A stretch of 64,000 nt of DNA from Clostridiales bacterium (GCA_004556395.1 SFHK01000004.1:105370-169369), one strand, 5' to 3'. Numbered from the stretch's first letter, positions 41,203-50,970 are shown. Numbers and translations are program-made. Notes: generated by a model not told the origin, from the letters alone.

Positions 41203-41966
41203 ATCAGGGCGTAATCATGCAGGAAGCCGAGAAAACGCTTCAGATGCTCGTCCCAGAATTCCCACGTGTGCGCGCCGGGATCCTCATCGTAAACGTAGCC
41301 GAAGGGATTGCCGGGGAAGGACTGGAAGAAGTCCCGCGTCTCATGCGCGCGCTCCAGAAGGAAATCCTTATCGCCGCAGGCATGATAGATTCTCGGACAG
41401 TGGCCGCCCGCTTCCACGATGCGCAGCGCGCTGCCGAACACGTCCTCCTCGGTGCCGGTCAGGTCGCGGTTGCCGTGCAGCATGTGTCTGCGCGCCGCGT
41501 CCCGGGGCGACAGCTCCGCGCCCGGCTTGCGGTTGTACGCGCCGGCGGAATAGCTGCCGATGGCGGCGTAATTCTCCGGCCGCGCCAGGCCGATTTTCAG
41601 GCAGCCCGCGCCGCCCATCGACAGGCCGGAAATGAAGTTGTCCTCGCGCCGCGCGCTCAGCGGGAAGAAGCCGCGCATGATCTTCGGCAGCTCGTCGGCG
41701 ATATAGGTGAAATACTTCCCGCCGTGCGCCATGTTCGCATAGCTGGAAAGGTGGCCGTTCGGCATCACCACGGCGAGGTCGTACTTGTCCACGTAGCGCT
41801 CCACGCTTGTGCGCCGTCCCCATATGGTATGGTTGTCGCTCATGCCATGCAGAAGCCACAGCGTTTTAAAGCCATGCTCCGGCGCGGTCTTCTGCGGCAG
41901 AATCACGTCGCACGCCACGCACATGCCCAGCGCATTTGAGAAGAAGTTCACATGCATCAGCGCCAT
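41199..41966 (-). CDS. Alpha/beta-hydrolase esterase (esterase D / tributyrin esterase type), copy 1
   Basis: A 255-residue cytoplasmic esterase. Nucleophile elbow GLSMGGAGCLK, oxyanion segment WLLHGMSDNHTIW, and a histidine in DPGAHTWEFWDEHL. Clearly paralogous to the next gene (same start MAL-HxxFFS-ALGM and the HGMSD block). It begins one base after its neighbour's stop. The family hydrolyses short acyl esters, including acetylated sugars; the substrate is not known. Confidence 0.9.
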   Translation of the reverse strand: MALMHVNFFSNALGMCVACDVILPQKTAPEHGFKTLWLLHGMSDNHTIWGRRTSVERYVDKYDLAVVMPNGHLSSYANMAHGGKYFTYIADELPKIMRGFFPLSARREDNFISGLSMGGAGCLKIGLARPENYAAIGSYSAGAYNRKPGAELSPRDAARRHMLHGNRDLTGTEEDVFGSALRIVEAGGHCPRIYHACGDKDFLLERAHETRDFFQSFPGNPFGYVYDEDPGAHTWEFWDEHLKRFLGFLHDYALI

Positions 41967-41967
41967 A

Positions 41968-42762
41968 TCAGCAGTCCTCCTTTCCCAGCGGCAGCCAGTT
42001 CAGAACCGTCTGCACCTTCTGATCCCAGTATTTCCACTGGTGATCGCCCGGGGATTCCTCGTAGGTAAGGTCGTAGCCCAGCGCGTTCAGATGGTCGCGC
42101 ATGCGCACGTTTTCGCCGTACAGGAAGTCCTCCGTGCCGCACCACATGTACAGCTTCGGAAGCGGCTTCCCGCTCGCCTTCAGCTCCTCCGCTGCGGCGA
42201 ACAGGTCGTTGAACGAGCCGCGCACCTTGTCGGCGGGGCCGAAAATGTCCTCCCAGTAGTGATCGTCCGCAAGCGAGGTCTGCTCGCAGATGTGCACAAT
42301 GTCCACGCCGCCGGACAGCGACGCGGCGCAGGAGAACGTCTCCGGCGCGCGCAGCGCCAGCTTCAGCGCGCCATAGCCGCCCATGGACAGGCCGCAGGCG
42401 AACGTATCCTCGCGCCGGTGGCTCATGCGCGGGAAGAAGGCGCGGCACACGCGCGGCAGCTCCTCCGAAATATAGGTGAACCACTTATAGCCGCAGTGCA
42501 TGTCGGTATACCAGCCCAGCTGCGTGGACGGCATCACGACCGCGATGCCCTTCTCGGACGCGTAGCGCTCGATGCTCGTGCGCCGCTGCCAGATCGTGTG
42601 GTCGTCGCTCATGCCGTGCAGAAGGTACAGCGTCTTCCAGCCGCCCTTTCCGTCCCTGCCCTCCATGCCGATCTGCCCCTTTGTTTCCTCGGGCAGAATC
42701 ACGTCCATTTCCACGCACATGCCCAGCGCGTCCGAGAAAAAGTCGGTGTGAATCAATGCCAT
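41968..42762 (-). CDS. Alpha/beta-hydrolase esterase, copy 2
   Basis: A 264-residue paralogue of the downstream gene. Nucleophile elbow GLSMGGYGALK, YLLHGMSDDHTIW, and the acid/histidine region SPGDHQWKYWDQKV. It has a ten-residue insert (ETKGQIGMEG) missing in copy 1. GGGAGG precedes the ATG, and MATE lies 27 bases upstream, so both esterases are probably in the MATE operon. The two are tandem duplicates that have diverged. Confidence 0.9.
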   Translation of the reverse strand: MALIHTDFFSDALGMCVEMDVILPEETKGQIGMEGRDGKGGWKTLYLLHGMSDDHTIWQRRTSIERYASEKGIAVVMPSTQLGWYTDMHCGYKWFTYISEELPRVCRAFFPRMSHRREDTFACGLSMGGYGALKLALRAPETFSCAASLSGGVDIVHICEQTSLADDHYWEDIFGPADKVRGSFNDLFAAAEELKASGKPLPKLYMWCGTEDFLYGENVRMRDHLNALGYDLTYEESPGDHQWKYWDQKVQTVLNWLPLGKEDC

Positions 42763-42789
42763 GGGTTTATTCCTCCCTTCGAAGCCGTC

Positions 42790-44169
42790 TCAGGCTTCCT
42801 TCTTCATTTGCGTGAGAATCGTCGATTTCTTCTCCCATCCGCCGCGGTAGTAGTAAATCAGCAGCAGCGTGGAGCACAGAATCCAGCCCATCGGGTACGC
42901 CAGCGCCACCACGTAGAACGAATGCGTCAGGTGCGAGAACACATACAGGTAGATCTGCCGGAACGCCACGAACGACGACAGCATGATGATCATCGGTGGC
43001 AGCGAGCAGCCCGCGCCGCGCAGCACGCCGGCGTAAATGTTATTGATGGCGCACATGATGTAGAACGGGCTCATCATCATCAGGAAGATGGAGCCGTAAT
43101 ACAGCACATCCTCCTCCGTGTTGAAGATCGAAATCAGACTGCGGCGGAACAGGATCATCGGTATGCACAGACCCACGCACACAATCGCGGCCATGCGCAT
43201 CGTGACCTTCAGACCCTCCTTCGCCCTTTCGCGCTTGCCCGCGCCGAGGTTCTGGCCGGTAAACGTCGTCGACGCAAGGCTGATGGAGCTGATGGGCAGA
43301 AGCGCAAACTGGTCGATCTTGCCGTATGCCGTCCAGCCCGCCATGCAATCCGCGCCGAACACGTTGATGTAGCCCTGCACGAACACGTTCGAGAAGCTGG
43401 TGATGAACGACTGAACGGCTGACGGAAGCCCGATTTTGAAAATCGCGGCCAGAATCGACCGGTCGACGCGCAGGCGCAGCCAGTCCACGCGGTACGCCAT
43501 GTGCGAGCTCGTGAGCACATACAACACCATAAACGCCGAAATGAACTGCGCGATCACCGTCGCGTAGGCGACGCCCTCGATTTCCCAGTTATACTTCGTC
43601 ACAAAGAGAATATCCAGCACGGTATTGATGACCGTCGTGATAATCAGGAAGATCAGCGGCCGGAGCGAATCGCCCACGGCGCGCAGGATGCCCGCGCCGA
43701 CGTTGTACAGGAGCATGCCCGAAACGCCCCAGAAGTAGATGCGCAGATAGCGATCCGCCATCTTGTACACCTCCGGGGTCTTCTCCATTTTCATGATTTT
43801 CAAAAACAGCGGCACCGACAGGTTGCCCAGAAACGTGCATATGACGCACGCCGCCAGCGCCACGACCATGGTCGTCTGCACCGCGTCGGACAGCTTTCGG
43901 TCGTCCTTCGCGCCGCAGTATTGCGCAATGACCACGCCCGCGCCGGTCGCGATGCCGATGAAGAAGCCGATGATGGCGTTGATCGAGCTGCCTACCGAGC
44001 CGACCGCCGCCAGCGCTTCCTTGTTGACGTACTGCCCGAGCACGATGCTGTCCACCGTGTTGTACATCTGCTGGAAAATGTTTCCGATCAGAAGCGGCCA
44101 CGCGAATCGCGCAATCTGCTTCCACACGCTTCCCTGCGTCAGATCGATTTCACTTCGTCTCAGATTCAT
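42790..44169 (-). CDS. MATE family efflux transporter
   Basis: A 459-residue MATE carrier with twelve helices in two six-helix halves. Family motifs: PLLIGNIFQQMYNTVDSIVLGQ at the start, GVVIAQYCGAKDD, and in the second half STTFTGQNLGAGKRERAKEG. Exports cations or drugs using Na+ or H+. The start ATG 44169 lies 20 bases inside the YlbJ-like gene. It probably belongs to one transcript from 45139 to 41199. Confidence 0.93.
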   Translation of the reverse strand: MNLRRSEIDLTQGSVWKQIARFAWPLLIGNIFQQMYNTVDSIVLGQYVNKEALAAVGSVGSSINAIIGFFIGIATGAGVVIAQYCGAKDDRKLSDAVQTTMVVALAACVICTFLGNLSVPLFLKIMKMEKTPEVYKMADRYLRIYFWGVSGMLLYNVGAGILRAVGDSLRPLIFLIITTVINTVLDILFVTKYNWEIEGVAYATVIAQFISAFMVLYVLTSSHMAYRVDWLRLRVDRSILAAIFKIGLPSAVQSFITSFSNVFVQGYINVFGADCMAGWTAYGKIDQFALLPISSISLASTTFTGQNLGAGKRERAKEGLKVTMRMAAIVCVGLCIPMILFRRSLISIFNTEEDVLYYGSIFLMMMSPFYIMCAINNIYAGVLRGAGCSLPPMIIMLSSFVAFRQIYLYVFSHLTHSFYVVALAYPMGWILCSTLLLIYYYRGGWEKKSTILTQMKKEA

Positions 44170-45139
44170 CCTGCGCCGTTCCCCTCCGATGTCCTGTAAA
44201 TTTGCCAATTCCCAGCAGCAGCGCCAGCACCGCCAGTGCCGCCGCGCATACGCATGCCGCCCGATAGGGCGCAAACGTCTCCGGCATGGCCGGAAGCCGC
44301 AAACGCTCCGTAAGCCTGTATATTCCCGCGCACAGGCCGCCGCAAAGCGCCTTGGCCGGGAAAAACCATCTTGTATCCACGCCCGAAAGCGTCAGCCGCG
44401 CGCGGTTCTGAAGCCCCGCGCAGATTCCGCCAAAGCCGCACAGAAAGGCCGCAAGGGTCGCGTTCCGCGCCTGCGCGGCGAGAAAACAGCCCCGCGAGAC
44501 TTCGATATAGGGCTGCGCGGCTTCGGGCAAAAGCCCGCCGATCACGCTCGTCAGCGTCATCCAGCCGCACACGGACAGAACGCCCATGATCGCGGACGTC
44601 ATCGCGTTTTCGCCGCGCGCCGCCGCGTCCGCCGCCGTCCGCCCGTGAAACCACGTCTCCGGCAGCCGTGCGCACAGAAACGCGCCCAGCATAAGCGACA
44701 GCGCCATGCTTCCCCACAGACGCGCGCCTACGGCGGCGTCCGCGAACATGCCCGCGCCCACGGAGCATACCAGAAACACCGGCCCCAAGCCGGAAACCAG
44801 AATGCCCAGCGTGAACCGCTGGCGCGGAGAAAGCGCGTTTGCGCACCGTCCCGCCGCCGTCGCGCCCGCGGGCGTACCCGCCATCAGCCCCACGACCGCC
44901 GCCGAGGCCGCGCGGCCCGGCAGCCGGAACGCGCGCATCGGCCGGGCGAACAGGCGCTCATAGCCGTCCCGCGCTTCCTCGCTGGTCAGCACCGGCAGAA
45001 GCGCCAGAAACGGAAACAGCGCCGGCGCGACGGCCTGCGCCCACAGCGCCATCGCCGACCGCGCCTGCTCGGCGCAGCGCGCCGGAAACAGCAAAAGACA
45101 GGCGCACATTCCCAAGGCCAGGCAATATTTCAACTCCAT
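44150..45139 (-). CDS. YlbJ-like membrane protein (sporulation integral membrane / nucleoside-recognition domain)
   Basis: A 329-residue protein with about eight helices. AAVVGLMAGTPAGATAAGR and ALFPFLALLPVL resemble YlbJ and the Gate domain of spore-maturation proteins. B. subtilis YlbJ is needed for spore formation. If right, it hints at sporulation capacity, but no other sporulation gene is in the window. Two starts are possible: ATG 45139, or TTG 45133, which is better spaced from GGAGG. Confidence 0.65.
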   Translation of the reverse strand: MELKYCLALGMCACLLLFPARCAEQARSAMALWAQAVAPALFPFLALLPVLTSEEARDGYERLFARPMRAFRLPGRAASAAVVGLMAGTPAGATAAGRCANALSPRQRFTLGILVSGLGPVFLVCSVGAGMFADAAVGARLWGSMALSLMLGAFLCARLPETWFHGRTAADAAARGENAMTSAIMGVLSVCGWMTLTSVIGGLLPEAAQPYIEVSRGCFLAAQARNATLAAFLCGFGGICAGLQNRARLTLSGVDTRWFFPAKALCGGLCAGIYRLTERLRLPAMPETFAPYRAACVCAAALAVLALLLGIGKFTGHRRGTAQDESETK

Positions 45140-45185
45140 CCCCTCCGCCCAAGCCTATGCCGCGGGTGAGATGGAGTTGTCCATA

Positions 45186-46547
45186 TTATGGAAGAAGCTC
45201 AAAAGCAAACGATTCCGTGCCCAGATTCAGCGTCAGCGTCCACGCGCCGCCCTCGTCCAGCAGGTACGCGGGCACCTCGCACGCCACGACCAGCCGCGCC
45301 CGCGCCAGAATGCCCAGCGTTCCCGCGAACGATTCGCCACCGTTTTTCTCGCAGTACACGTTGGCCGGGAACGACCACTGCCCCTCATACGTGCAGGTCG
45401 CGCTCACGTCCCACGACAGGGACAGCGCCTCGGCGCTCTGGTTCTGAATCACGCCGTCCGCCAGAATCAGCACGTTGTCCGCGTCCGCCGCGGTCTTGAG
45501 ACCGCCGGTCTGCGTGGTATCCACGCCGCTCGCCGTCCACCAGCGGTTCAGCGCAAAGCGCGCCTTGTCCGCGGTCTGCGTATACGCGTACGCTTCCGTC
45601 CCGTTCGCAGGCTCAGCCGCCGCGCCCGACAGAAGGTTCAGAAGCGCCGCGTCGGCATAGCCGGTTTCCATCAGGCCATAGCGCTTCTGCGCGCGCAGCA
45701 CCGCGGCGCGCATTTCGTCGTTGACTACCCTGCCCGTGCCGGTCTTCATGAAGCCCCGCGCCGCAAGCAGCGCCTGCGTGTCGCGCACCGCGTCCTGCGT
45801 CGCGCCCGTGCCGATCAGACCGAACACCGCGTCGGTCGTCACGCTGCCGCTTGCGCCCTTCTGCCGAAGCTCCGGCAGGCGCGCGTTCCCGTGACGGGCG
45901 GCAAACGCCTGCCGCGCCAGATCCTCCAGCCCATATGCCGCAAAATCCGGAGCGCCGCCGGGAAGGCTGAGCGCACGGAAGGATTCCGCCGCGAACTCCG
46001 CCGCGGCCGAGGGATAAAAGCCGTCGCGCTTCTTCGCCTCGACGATCAGCTGCCCGGCGCCCAGCAGGCACACGGAGGCCTCCCGCGCGTCGTACAGCCG
46101 GGACAGGAACGAAAGCGCTGCGCCGTTCAGATAGCACACGCCGGTTTCCACGCGCGCACCCGAGCGGGCTTCCGCGTTCAGCGGAAACACGCAGGTGGTA
46201 TCGTCCAATGTAATCAGCAGCGCGCGCGGATTCGCCGCCGTCCGGCCGGTGTACAGCACCTTCAGAACCGGACAGGCCACGCCGGTCTGCGCGTTGCCCT
46301 CCAGCGCCATTTCGTACATCAGCGCGTCCGACAGGCCGTTCCTGTCCGCGCGCTCGCGATACGCGCGTTCCAGCTGCGACGCGGCGTCGCCGGACACGGT
46401 GAAATTCCCGTTCCGCTCCTCCGCCCAGCTGTCATAGCGCGCGAGCGCGTCCACGTCGAGTCCTTCGTCCGCGCGCGGTATCGACTCGCCCAGCGCGGCC
46501 GACGCAATCAGAAGCATGCAAAGCAAACAGCACAGAAACTTCTTCAA
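45186..46547 (-). CDS. Exported protein with peptidoglycan-binding-like domain
   Basis: A 453-residue secreted protein. Signal peptide from a TTG start: MKKFLCCLLCMLLIASAALG then ES. The middle region has DAVRDTQALLAARGFMKTG and AVLRAQKRYGLMETGYADAAL, like a PG_binding_1 three-helix module; the rest is unrecognised and beta-rich. TTG 46547 is chosen because GGGAGTGG lies 6 bases upstream, and the promoter start site near 46571 leaves no leader for the in-frame ATG there. No catalytic domain is apparent. Confidence 0.7.
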   Translation of the reverse strand: MKKFLCCLLCMLLIASAALGESIPRADEGLDVDALARYDSWAEERNGNFTVSGDAASQLERAYRERADRNGLSDALMYEMALEGNAQTGVACPVLKVLYTGRTAANPRALLITLDDTTCVFPLNAEARSGARVETGVCYLNGAALSFLSRLYDAREASVCLLGAGQLIVEAKKRDGFYPSAAAEFAAESFRALSLPGGAPDFAAYGLEDLARQAFAARHGNARLPELRQKGASGSVTTDAVFGLIGTGATQDAVRDTQALLAARGFMKTGTGRVVNDEMRAAVLRAQKRYGLMETGYADAALLNLLSGAAAEPANGTEAYAYTQTADKARFALNRWWTASGVDTTQTGGLKTAADADNVLILADGVIQNQSAEALSLSWDVSATCTYEGQWSFPANVYCEKNGGESFAGTLGILARARLVVACEVPAYLLDEGGAWTLTLNLGTESFAFELLP

Positions 46548-46577
46548 CCGTATCCACTCCCTATCTTCCATGCAGCC

Positions 46578-46606
46578 ATTATAACACACTTTTTGCCAAT
46601 ACTCAA
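46578..46606 (-). promoter_or_regulatory. Promoter of the peptidoglycan-binding-like gene
   Basis: TTGAGT (46606-46601), 17-base spacer, TATAAT (46583-46578). The upstream MFS gene's stop TGA lies within the -35. Confidence 0.75.
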
Positions 46607-47964
46607 CCGTCGTCGCCCACCTTGCGGCTGATCAGGCGAACGCAGATCGCCGCAAGGCTCAACAGAACGCCGGTCAGCACCACAATCAGCTGCTTGTTGG
46701 TCAGCACAAACGAACCCAGCGCCACATTGACCTCCTGCGTGGAAAGAATGAAATACTTTCCAACGGTCACGCCCACCAGCGCCGCAAGGTTGGCGCAGGT
46801 GGAATAGAAGCCGATAAACACCGTCTGATTTTCGCGCGGCATGTTGACGTAGGGAATGCCGGTGAACGACAGGTTGATGCCGATGGCGAACGTGAAGCCC
46901 AGCATCAGCGCCAGCGCGTAGAACCACGGCCGCTCCTTCGTCACCGCGGCCAGCAGGAAATAGTGCAGCGCGTAGATCGACATGGAGAACGACAGCGTGC
47001 GGAACCAGCCGTACTTACCCAGCACCCTGCGCCAGACCGGCGTGAGGAACAGCACGATCGGCACGTTCAGCATGTTGATGAGCGTAATCGTCGAGTACGC
47101 CATTTCCACGTTTCTGAGCAGGTACACCGTGTAATACGAGCCGGGCACGTTCGCCGTGATGTTCCACACGAAGACCACCGCGATGGTGTACAGATACTTC
47201 TTCTCGTGCAGCGGACGGGTGAACAGCTCGCGCACGGTGAACCGGTCGCCGGAGGATTCATAGGGATACTCGCGGATATGGAAATACAGATAGATTTCCA
47301 CCACGCACAGCACCGCCGCAATGGCGCGCACCGTGAGCAGGCCATAGTAGCTCATGTCGTGCGCGGCGAAAAGATCCACAATCCAGCCGCCCAGCAGGTT
47401 GCAGATGGCCACAACGGCGCCCACCGTCATGGTAATCAGGGAGAAATAGCTTTTGCGCGTTTCATTCGGCAGGCTCTGGATATGCCAGATAGAAAGCCCC
47501 GGCGATATGAACGCGTTGATGATATTCACAATCAGAACGCCCGCGCCGGTCATATACAGCCGAATCTGCCTGTCCACCGGGAACAGCGGTATCAGGCCGA
47601 TGAGAATGACGTTGATGAAATACAGGACGCCGCGCAGCACCGTCAGCAGCGTGCGGCGTTTGGGAAAGCGCTCCAGCAGCAGCGGCGAAAAGCACTGAAG
47701 CATGTTCGCCGCCAGCGAGAACATGCTCATCGTGCCGATGAAGCCGTCCCCCGCGTTCAGGTGCAAAAGCAAGCCCGTCCAGAACGTGCCGCCGACAAAG
47801 TTGGCGATCACGTTGGACGTGTAGTTGCACATCACGAGCCGTTTTCTGTCCTCGCTGGACGGGTCGCCCTTGCGATACCAGCCATCCAGCACACTGTCGT
47901 GAAGCCGCCGCGCCGTGCGGCGAAGGTCGAGGGAGCGAAGATCATTCAGCTTCAGCCTTTTCAT
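46603..47964 (-). CDS. MFS transporter
   Basis: A 453-residue major-facilitator protein with twelve predicted helices and a 45-residue amino-terminal cytoplasmic tail. SYFSLITMTVGAVVAICNLLGGWIVD and NVPIVLFLTPVWRRVLGKYGW contain loop motifs of the superfamily. It overlaps the MATE gene upstream by 23 bases, so the two are coupled. Substrate unknown. Confidence 0.85.
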   Translation of the reverse strand: MKRLKLNDLRSLDLRRTARRLHDSVLDGWYRKGDPSSEDRKRLVMCNYTSNVIANFVGGTFWTGLLLHLNAGDGFIGTMSMFSLAANMLQCFSPLLLERFPKRRTLLTVLRGVLYFINVILIGLIPLFPVDRQIRLYMTGAGVLIVNIINAFISPGLSIWHIQSLPNETRKSYFSLITMTVGAVVAICNLLGGWIVDLFAAHDMSYYGLLTVRAIAAVLCVVEIYLYFHIREYPYESSGDRFTVRELFTRPLHEKKYLYTIAVVFVWNITANVPGSYYTVYLLRNVEMAYSTITLINMLNVPIVLFLTPVWRRVLGKYGWFRTLSFSMSIYALHYFLLAAVTKERPWFYALALMLGFTFAIGINLSFTGIPYVNMPRENQTVFIGFYSTCANLAALVGVTVGKYFILSTQEVNVALGSFVLTNKQLIVVLTGVLLSLAAICVRLISRKVGDDG

Positions 47965-49405
47965 ATGCGACCTCCGGTTCCGGTTCGGAAACGATATTGC
48001 GAATCCACACGCCCTTCTTCATCAGGATATAGCCGAATATATCCTTGATGAGCTCCGCGGCGTGACACGCGCCGAATACGTAGAGGATGCCAAGGTCGGT
48101 AAAATGTACCAGCGAATAGACCAGCGGAATCTGGATAATCCAGCTGTAGCCGCTGTCAAACAGGAAGGTGATGCCCGTGCGCCCGCCCGAGCGCAAGATG
48201 AAATAGGAGCAGTTGGCAAACGCCGACAGCGGCGCGGAGCACGCGCAGATGCGGATCATGGCGACCGCAAGTCTTCGCGCGTCCACCGTCGCCTTGCGGT
48301 AAATCTGCGGAAGCAGCGGCGCGACGGCGAACATGACCGCGGCCACGACCACGCAGATCACGATGTCAAAGGCGATGATCTGCCGGGCGCAGGCGCGGGA
48401 GCTTTCGTCGTTACGCTCGCCGAGCTTGCGTCCCACCAGCACCGAGGCCGCCGTGCCCATCGACAGGAAGAACACGTTGAACAGGTTTGTGATGGTGGAG
48501 GTGATCGTATTGGCGGCGACGACGTTCAGGCCGCGCAGCGAATACAGCTGCGCCAGCAGCGCCACGGCGACCGACCACAGAAGCTCGTTCACCAGCAGCG
48601 GCATGCCCTTAACCGTGATGCGCTTCGCCAGCCAGCCCGGAATATGAAAGTGCGAATACGCATGCGACAGGAACCCATATGTTCCATCCCGCCGGTTGCG
48701 CCGGTGCGCGACCACGACGATGATCAGCATCTCGACATAGCGGGAAATCACCGTGGCGACCGCCGCGCCGCGCGCGCCCAGCGCCGGTGCGCCAAGGTGG
48801 CCAAAGATCAATATGTAATTGCCCACAAGGTTCACCAGTACGCTGGTAACGGAAGCCGCCATGGGCAGCTTCGTTTCGCCGGTCACGCGCAGCGTGCCGG
48901 CATAGGCCTGCGACATGGCGAAGGGAAACAGGCCGAACAGCATGATGCGCACGTAGCCCATGCCCGCCTTCAGCGTGTCCTCCGCGCCGCCGACGGCTTC
49001 CACATCGTTGATATAGTAGCCGATCAGCGGACGGCTGAACCCGACCAGCACCGCAATCGCGATCGCGCTGAGCCCGACGGCCAGAAGAATGGTATAGCGG
49101 AATGAATCGCGCACGCCGTCTTCATTCTTCGCGCCGTAAAACTGCGCCGCGAAGATCGTCGCGCCCGACATGCCGCCGAACACACACAGGTTGAAAACAA
49201 AAATCAGCTGATTGCTGATGGATACGCCGTTCATTTCCTCCGTGCTGACGGCGCCCACCATGATGTTGTCCAAAAGGCTTACAAAGTTTGAAATGATGTT
49301 CTGAATGACAATCGGAACCAACAGGCCCAGCACCAGCGCGTAAAACGCGCGGTCGCCAATATAGCGCCGGCCCAGCCGGCTGTTTCGAATGCGCTCCAGT
49401 GTCAT
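47942..49405 (-). CDS. MATE family efflux transporter
   Basis: A 487-residue MATE protein, second in the window and not close to the first. Start LGLLVPIVIQNIISNFVSLLDNIMVG and GATIFAAQFYGAKNEDGVRD are MATE motifs, with ASVLVGRKLGERNDESSR the matching second-half motif. GAGGAG lies 5 bases before the ATG. Confidence 0.92.
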   Translation of the reverse strand: MTLERIRNSRLGRRYIGDRAFYALVLGLLVPIVIQNIISNFVSLLDNIMVGAVSTEEMNGVSISNQLIFVFNLCVFGGMSGATIFAAQFYGAKNEDGVRDSFRYTILLAVGLSAIAIAVLVGFSRPLIGYYINDVEAVGGAEDTLKAGMGYVRIMLFGLFPFAMSQAYAGTLRVTGETKLPMAASVTSVLVNLVGNYILIFGHLGAPALGARGAAVATVISRYVEMLIIVVVAHRRNRRDGTYGFLSHAYSHFHIPGWLAKRITVKGMPLLVNELLWSVAVALLAQLYSLRGLNVVAANTITSTITNLFNVFFLSMGTAASVLVGRKLGERNDESSRACARQIIAFDIVICVVVAAVMFAVAPLLPQIYRKATVDARRLAVAMIRICACSAPLSAFANCSYFILRSGGRTGITFLFDSGYSWIIQIPLVYSLVHFTDLGILYVFGACHAAELIKDIFGYILMKKGVWIRNIVSEPEPEVAYEKAEAE

Positions 49406-49438
49406 GCTCGCTCCTCACTTGTCTCGGATGATACGGTA

Positions 49439-49474
49439 AGTATATCATGAACCGGGCATGAAGGCATGCCCGGT
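49439..49474 (-). promoter_or_regulatory. Hairpin and -10 element upstream of the MATE/MFS pair
   Basis: ACCGGGCATG (49451-49460) pairs perfectly with CATGCCCGGT (49465-49474). TATACT at 49444-49439 could be a -10 box; no clear -35. Confidence 0.4.
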
Positions 49475-49508
49475 TCCGGTTAAATTCTGATGATGAAGCT
49501 CACATTTT

Positions 49509-50684
49509 TCACTCGCCGCGCGCGGATTCGTTCAGATAGCTCTCCGCGTTCATCGCAAGCCACGCCACGGCTCTGGGCAGCGCGGCGGGATCCACGCGGA
49601 AGCGCGGGTTATGATGCGCGTAGGTTGCCTGAAGCGCTTCGTTTCGAATGCCCACCTTCATATAGCACACCGGCGCGACGGCGCGGTACTCGCCGAAATC
49701 GTCGCCGAGCATCGAGGGCTTATCGTCCCCCGTCTCGCCGGGCGCGATTTTCTCCGCGTTCGCGCGCGCGAGCCGCACAAGCTTTTCGTCGTTCCACGTC
49801 ACGCCGCAGGCGGGACGCATGTCTACCTCATAGGCGCAGCCGTGCGCGTCGCACACGTCGCGCACAAGGCGGTCAAAGCGTTCATGCACCTGCGCGTACA
49901 CGCGGGGATCGAACGTGCGGATGGTGCCCTCCAGCACCGCTTCCCCGGCGATGATGTTGCACCGCGTGCCCGCGTGCAGGCTGCCCACCGTGACGACGAC
50001 GGGATCAAACGGCGACGTGAACCGCGATGCGATCGTCTGAAGCGCGCACACAAGCTCGCTGGCGCACACGACCGTGTCCACACACAGCTCCGGCATTGCG
50101 CCATGCCCGCCAAGGCCATGAATCGTGATGGTAAACATATCCGTCGACGCGGCAACGCCGCGCTCGGACACGCGCAGCTCGCCCGAGCGGTACGAACTCC
50201 ATACGTGCACGCCGAAGAGCGCGTTCACATCGTTCACCAGTCCTGTTTCCAGCACGGCCTGCGCGCCGAATTCGCCCTCTTCCGCAGGCTGGAAGATCAC
50301 CTTCACCGTGCCGCACAGTTCCGCCGTCGCGCGGCTTAAAAGCTTCGCGCAGGTCAGGCCGATGGCGATATGCGCGTCGTGCCCGCAGGCGTGCATCAGG
50401 CCGGGATTCTCCGATTTATAGGGAAGCTCCGTTTCCTCCGTCACCTGCAGCGCGTCCGTGTCCGCCCGAATGCCGACCACCCTGCCGGGCTTCGCGCCGC
50501 GCACGACGGCGATCGTGATGTTCTCGGCGGGCGCGAGAAACGGAATGTTCTCCGCGTTCAGCGCTTCCCGAATCATTCGATGGGTTTTCACCTCGTGCCT
50601 GGACGGCTCCGGAAACCGGTGAAACCGCTGGTACATTTCCGTGGTATATGCTTCCTCCGCAAGGGCTTCCTTCAAATAATCCAT
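49509..50684 (-). CDS. M20 family amidohydrolase
   Basis: A 391-residue metallo-amidohydrolase of the IAA-Leu/hippurate/N-acetyl-amino-acid type. Metal and catalytic segments: GIRADTDALQVTE, MHACGHDAHIA, QPAEEGEFGAQ and HGLGGHGAMPE (dimerisation-domain histidine). ATG 50684 follows GGAGG; a longer open frame upstream overlaps the divergent met leader and is not used. Likely deacylates N-acyl amino acids. Divergent from the methionine transporter operon. Confidence 0.92.
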   Translation of the reverse strand: MDYLKEALAEEAYTTEMYQRFHRFPEPSRHEVKTHRMIREALNAENIPFLAPAENITIAVVRGAKPGRVVGIRADTDALQVTEETELPYKSENPGLMHACGHDAHIAIGLTCAKLLSRATAELCGTVKVIFQPAEEGEFGAQAVLETGLVNDVNALFGVHVWSSYRSGELRVSERGVAASTDMFTITIHGLGGHGAMPELCVDTVVCASELVCALQTIASRFTSPFDPVVVTVGSLHAGTRCNIIAGEAVLEGTIRTFDPRVYAQVHERFDRLVRDVCDAHGCAYEVDMRPACGVTWNDEKLVRLARANAEKIAPGETGDDKPSMLGDDFGEYRAVAPVCYMKVGIRNEALQATYAHHNPRFRVDPAALPRAVAWLAMNAESYLNESARGE

Positions 50685-50784
50685 GTTTTTGCCTCCATTG
50701 GCGTTCGTAATTGATGATTTCGCTTTCCCATCCTCCAAATCCTGCCGTTTCTGTGTTAATTTCAAGAGCAGGCACGAAAATGTA

Positions 50785-50814
50785 TTGACAAACGCGCATG
50801 CCGTCCCGTATAAT
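50785..50814 (+). promoter_or_regulatory. Promoter of the metNIQ leader transcript
   Basis: TTGACA (50785-50790), 18-base spacer, TATAAT (50809-50814), 33 bases before the leader-peptide start. Confidence 0.88.
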
Positions 50815-50847
50815 GTCGTCAACTTCAGAAAAAAGGAGATCGCCCTT

Positions 50848-50928
50848 ATGTGCAACCGTGTTTCGGCCATGATGATGCGACTCGACATGTGCGCTATGTA
50901 CATGTCTATTGCCGCTGTCATGCGCTGA
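50848..50928 (+). CDS. Methionine-rich leader peptide (candidate attenuator)
   Basis: A 26-codon reading frame behind a strong ribosome binding site (AAAAAAGGAGATCGCCCTT then ATG). Eight codons are ATG: 1, 8, 9, 10, 14, 17, 19 and 25, with three in a row; codons 2 and 15 are cysteine. A 7-pair hairpin (GACATGT...ACATGTC, 50884-50906) lies inside the frame, and a strong terminator follows 42 bases after the stop. Next come the methionine importer genes. This is the pattern of ribosome-mediated attenuation, with stalling at Met codons expected to favour readthrough. No SAM riboswitch or T-box is visible. Function is inferred from layout. Confidence 0.8.
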   Translation: MCNRVSAMMMRLDMCAMYMSIAAVMR

Positions 50929-50970
50929 AGCAGTCTTTCCCGAAAGCGATCTCAAAGCATTTGAGTTCCG

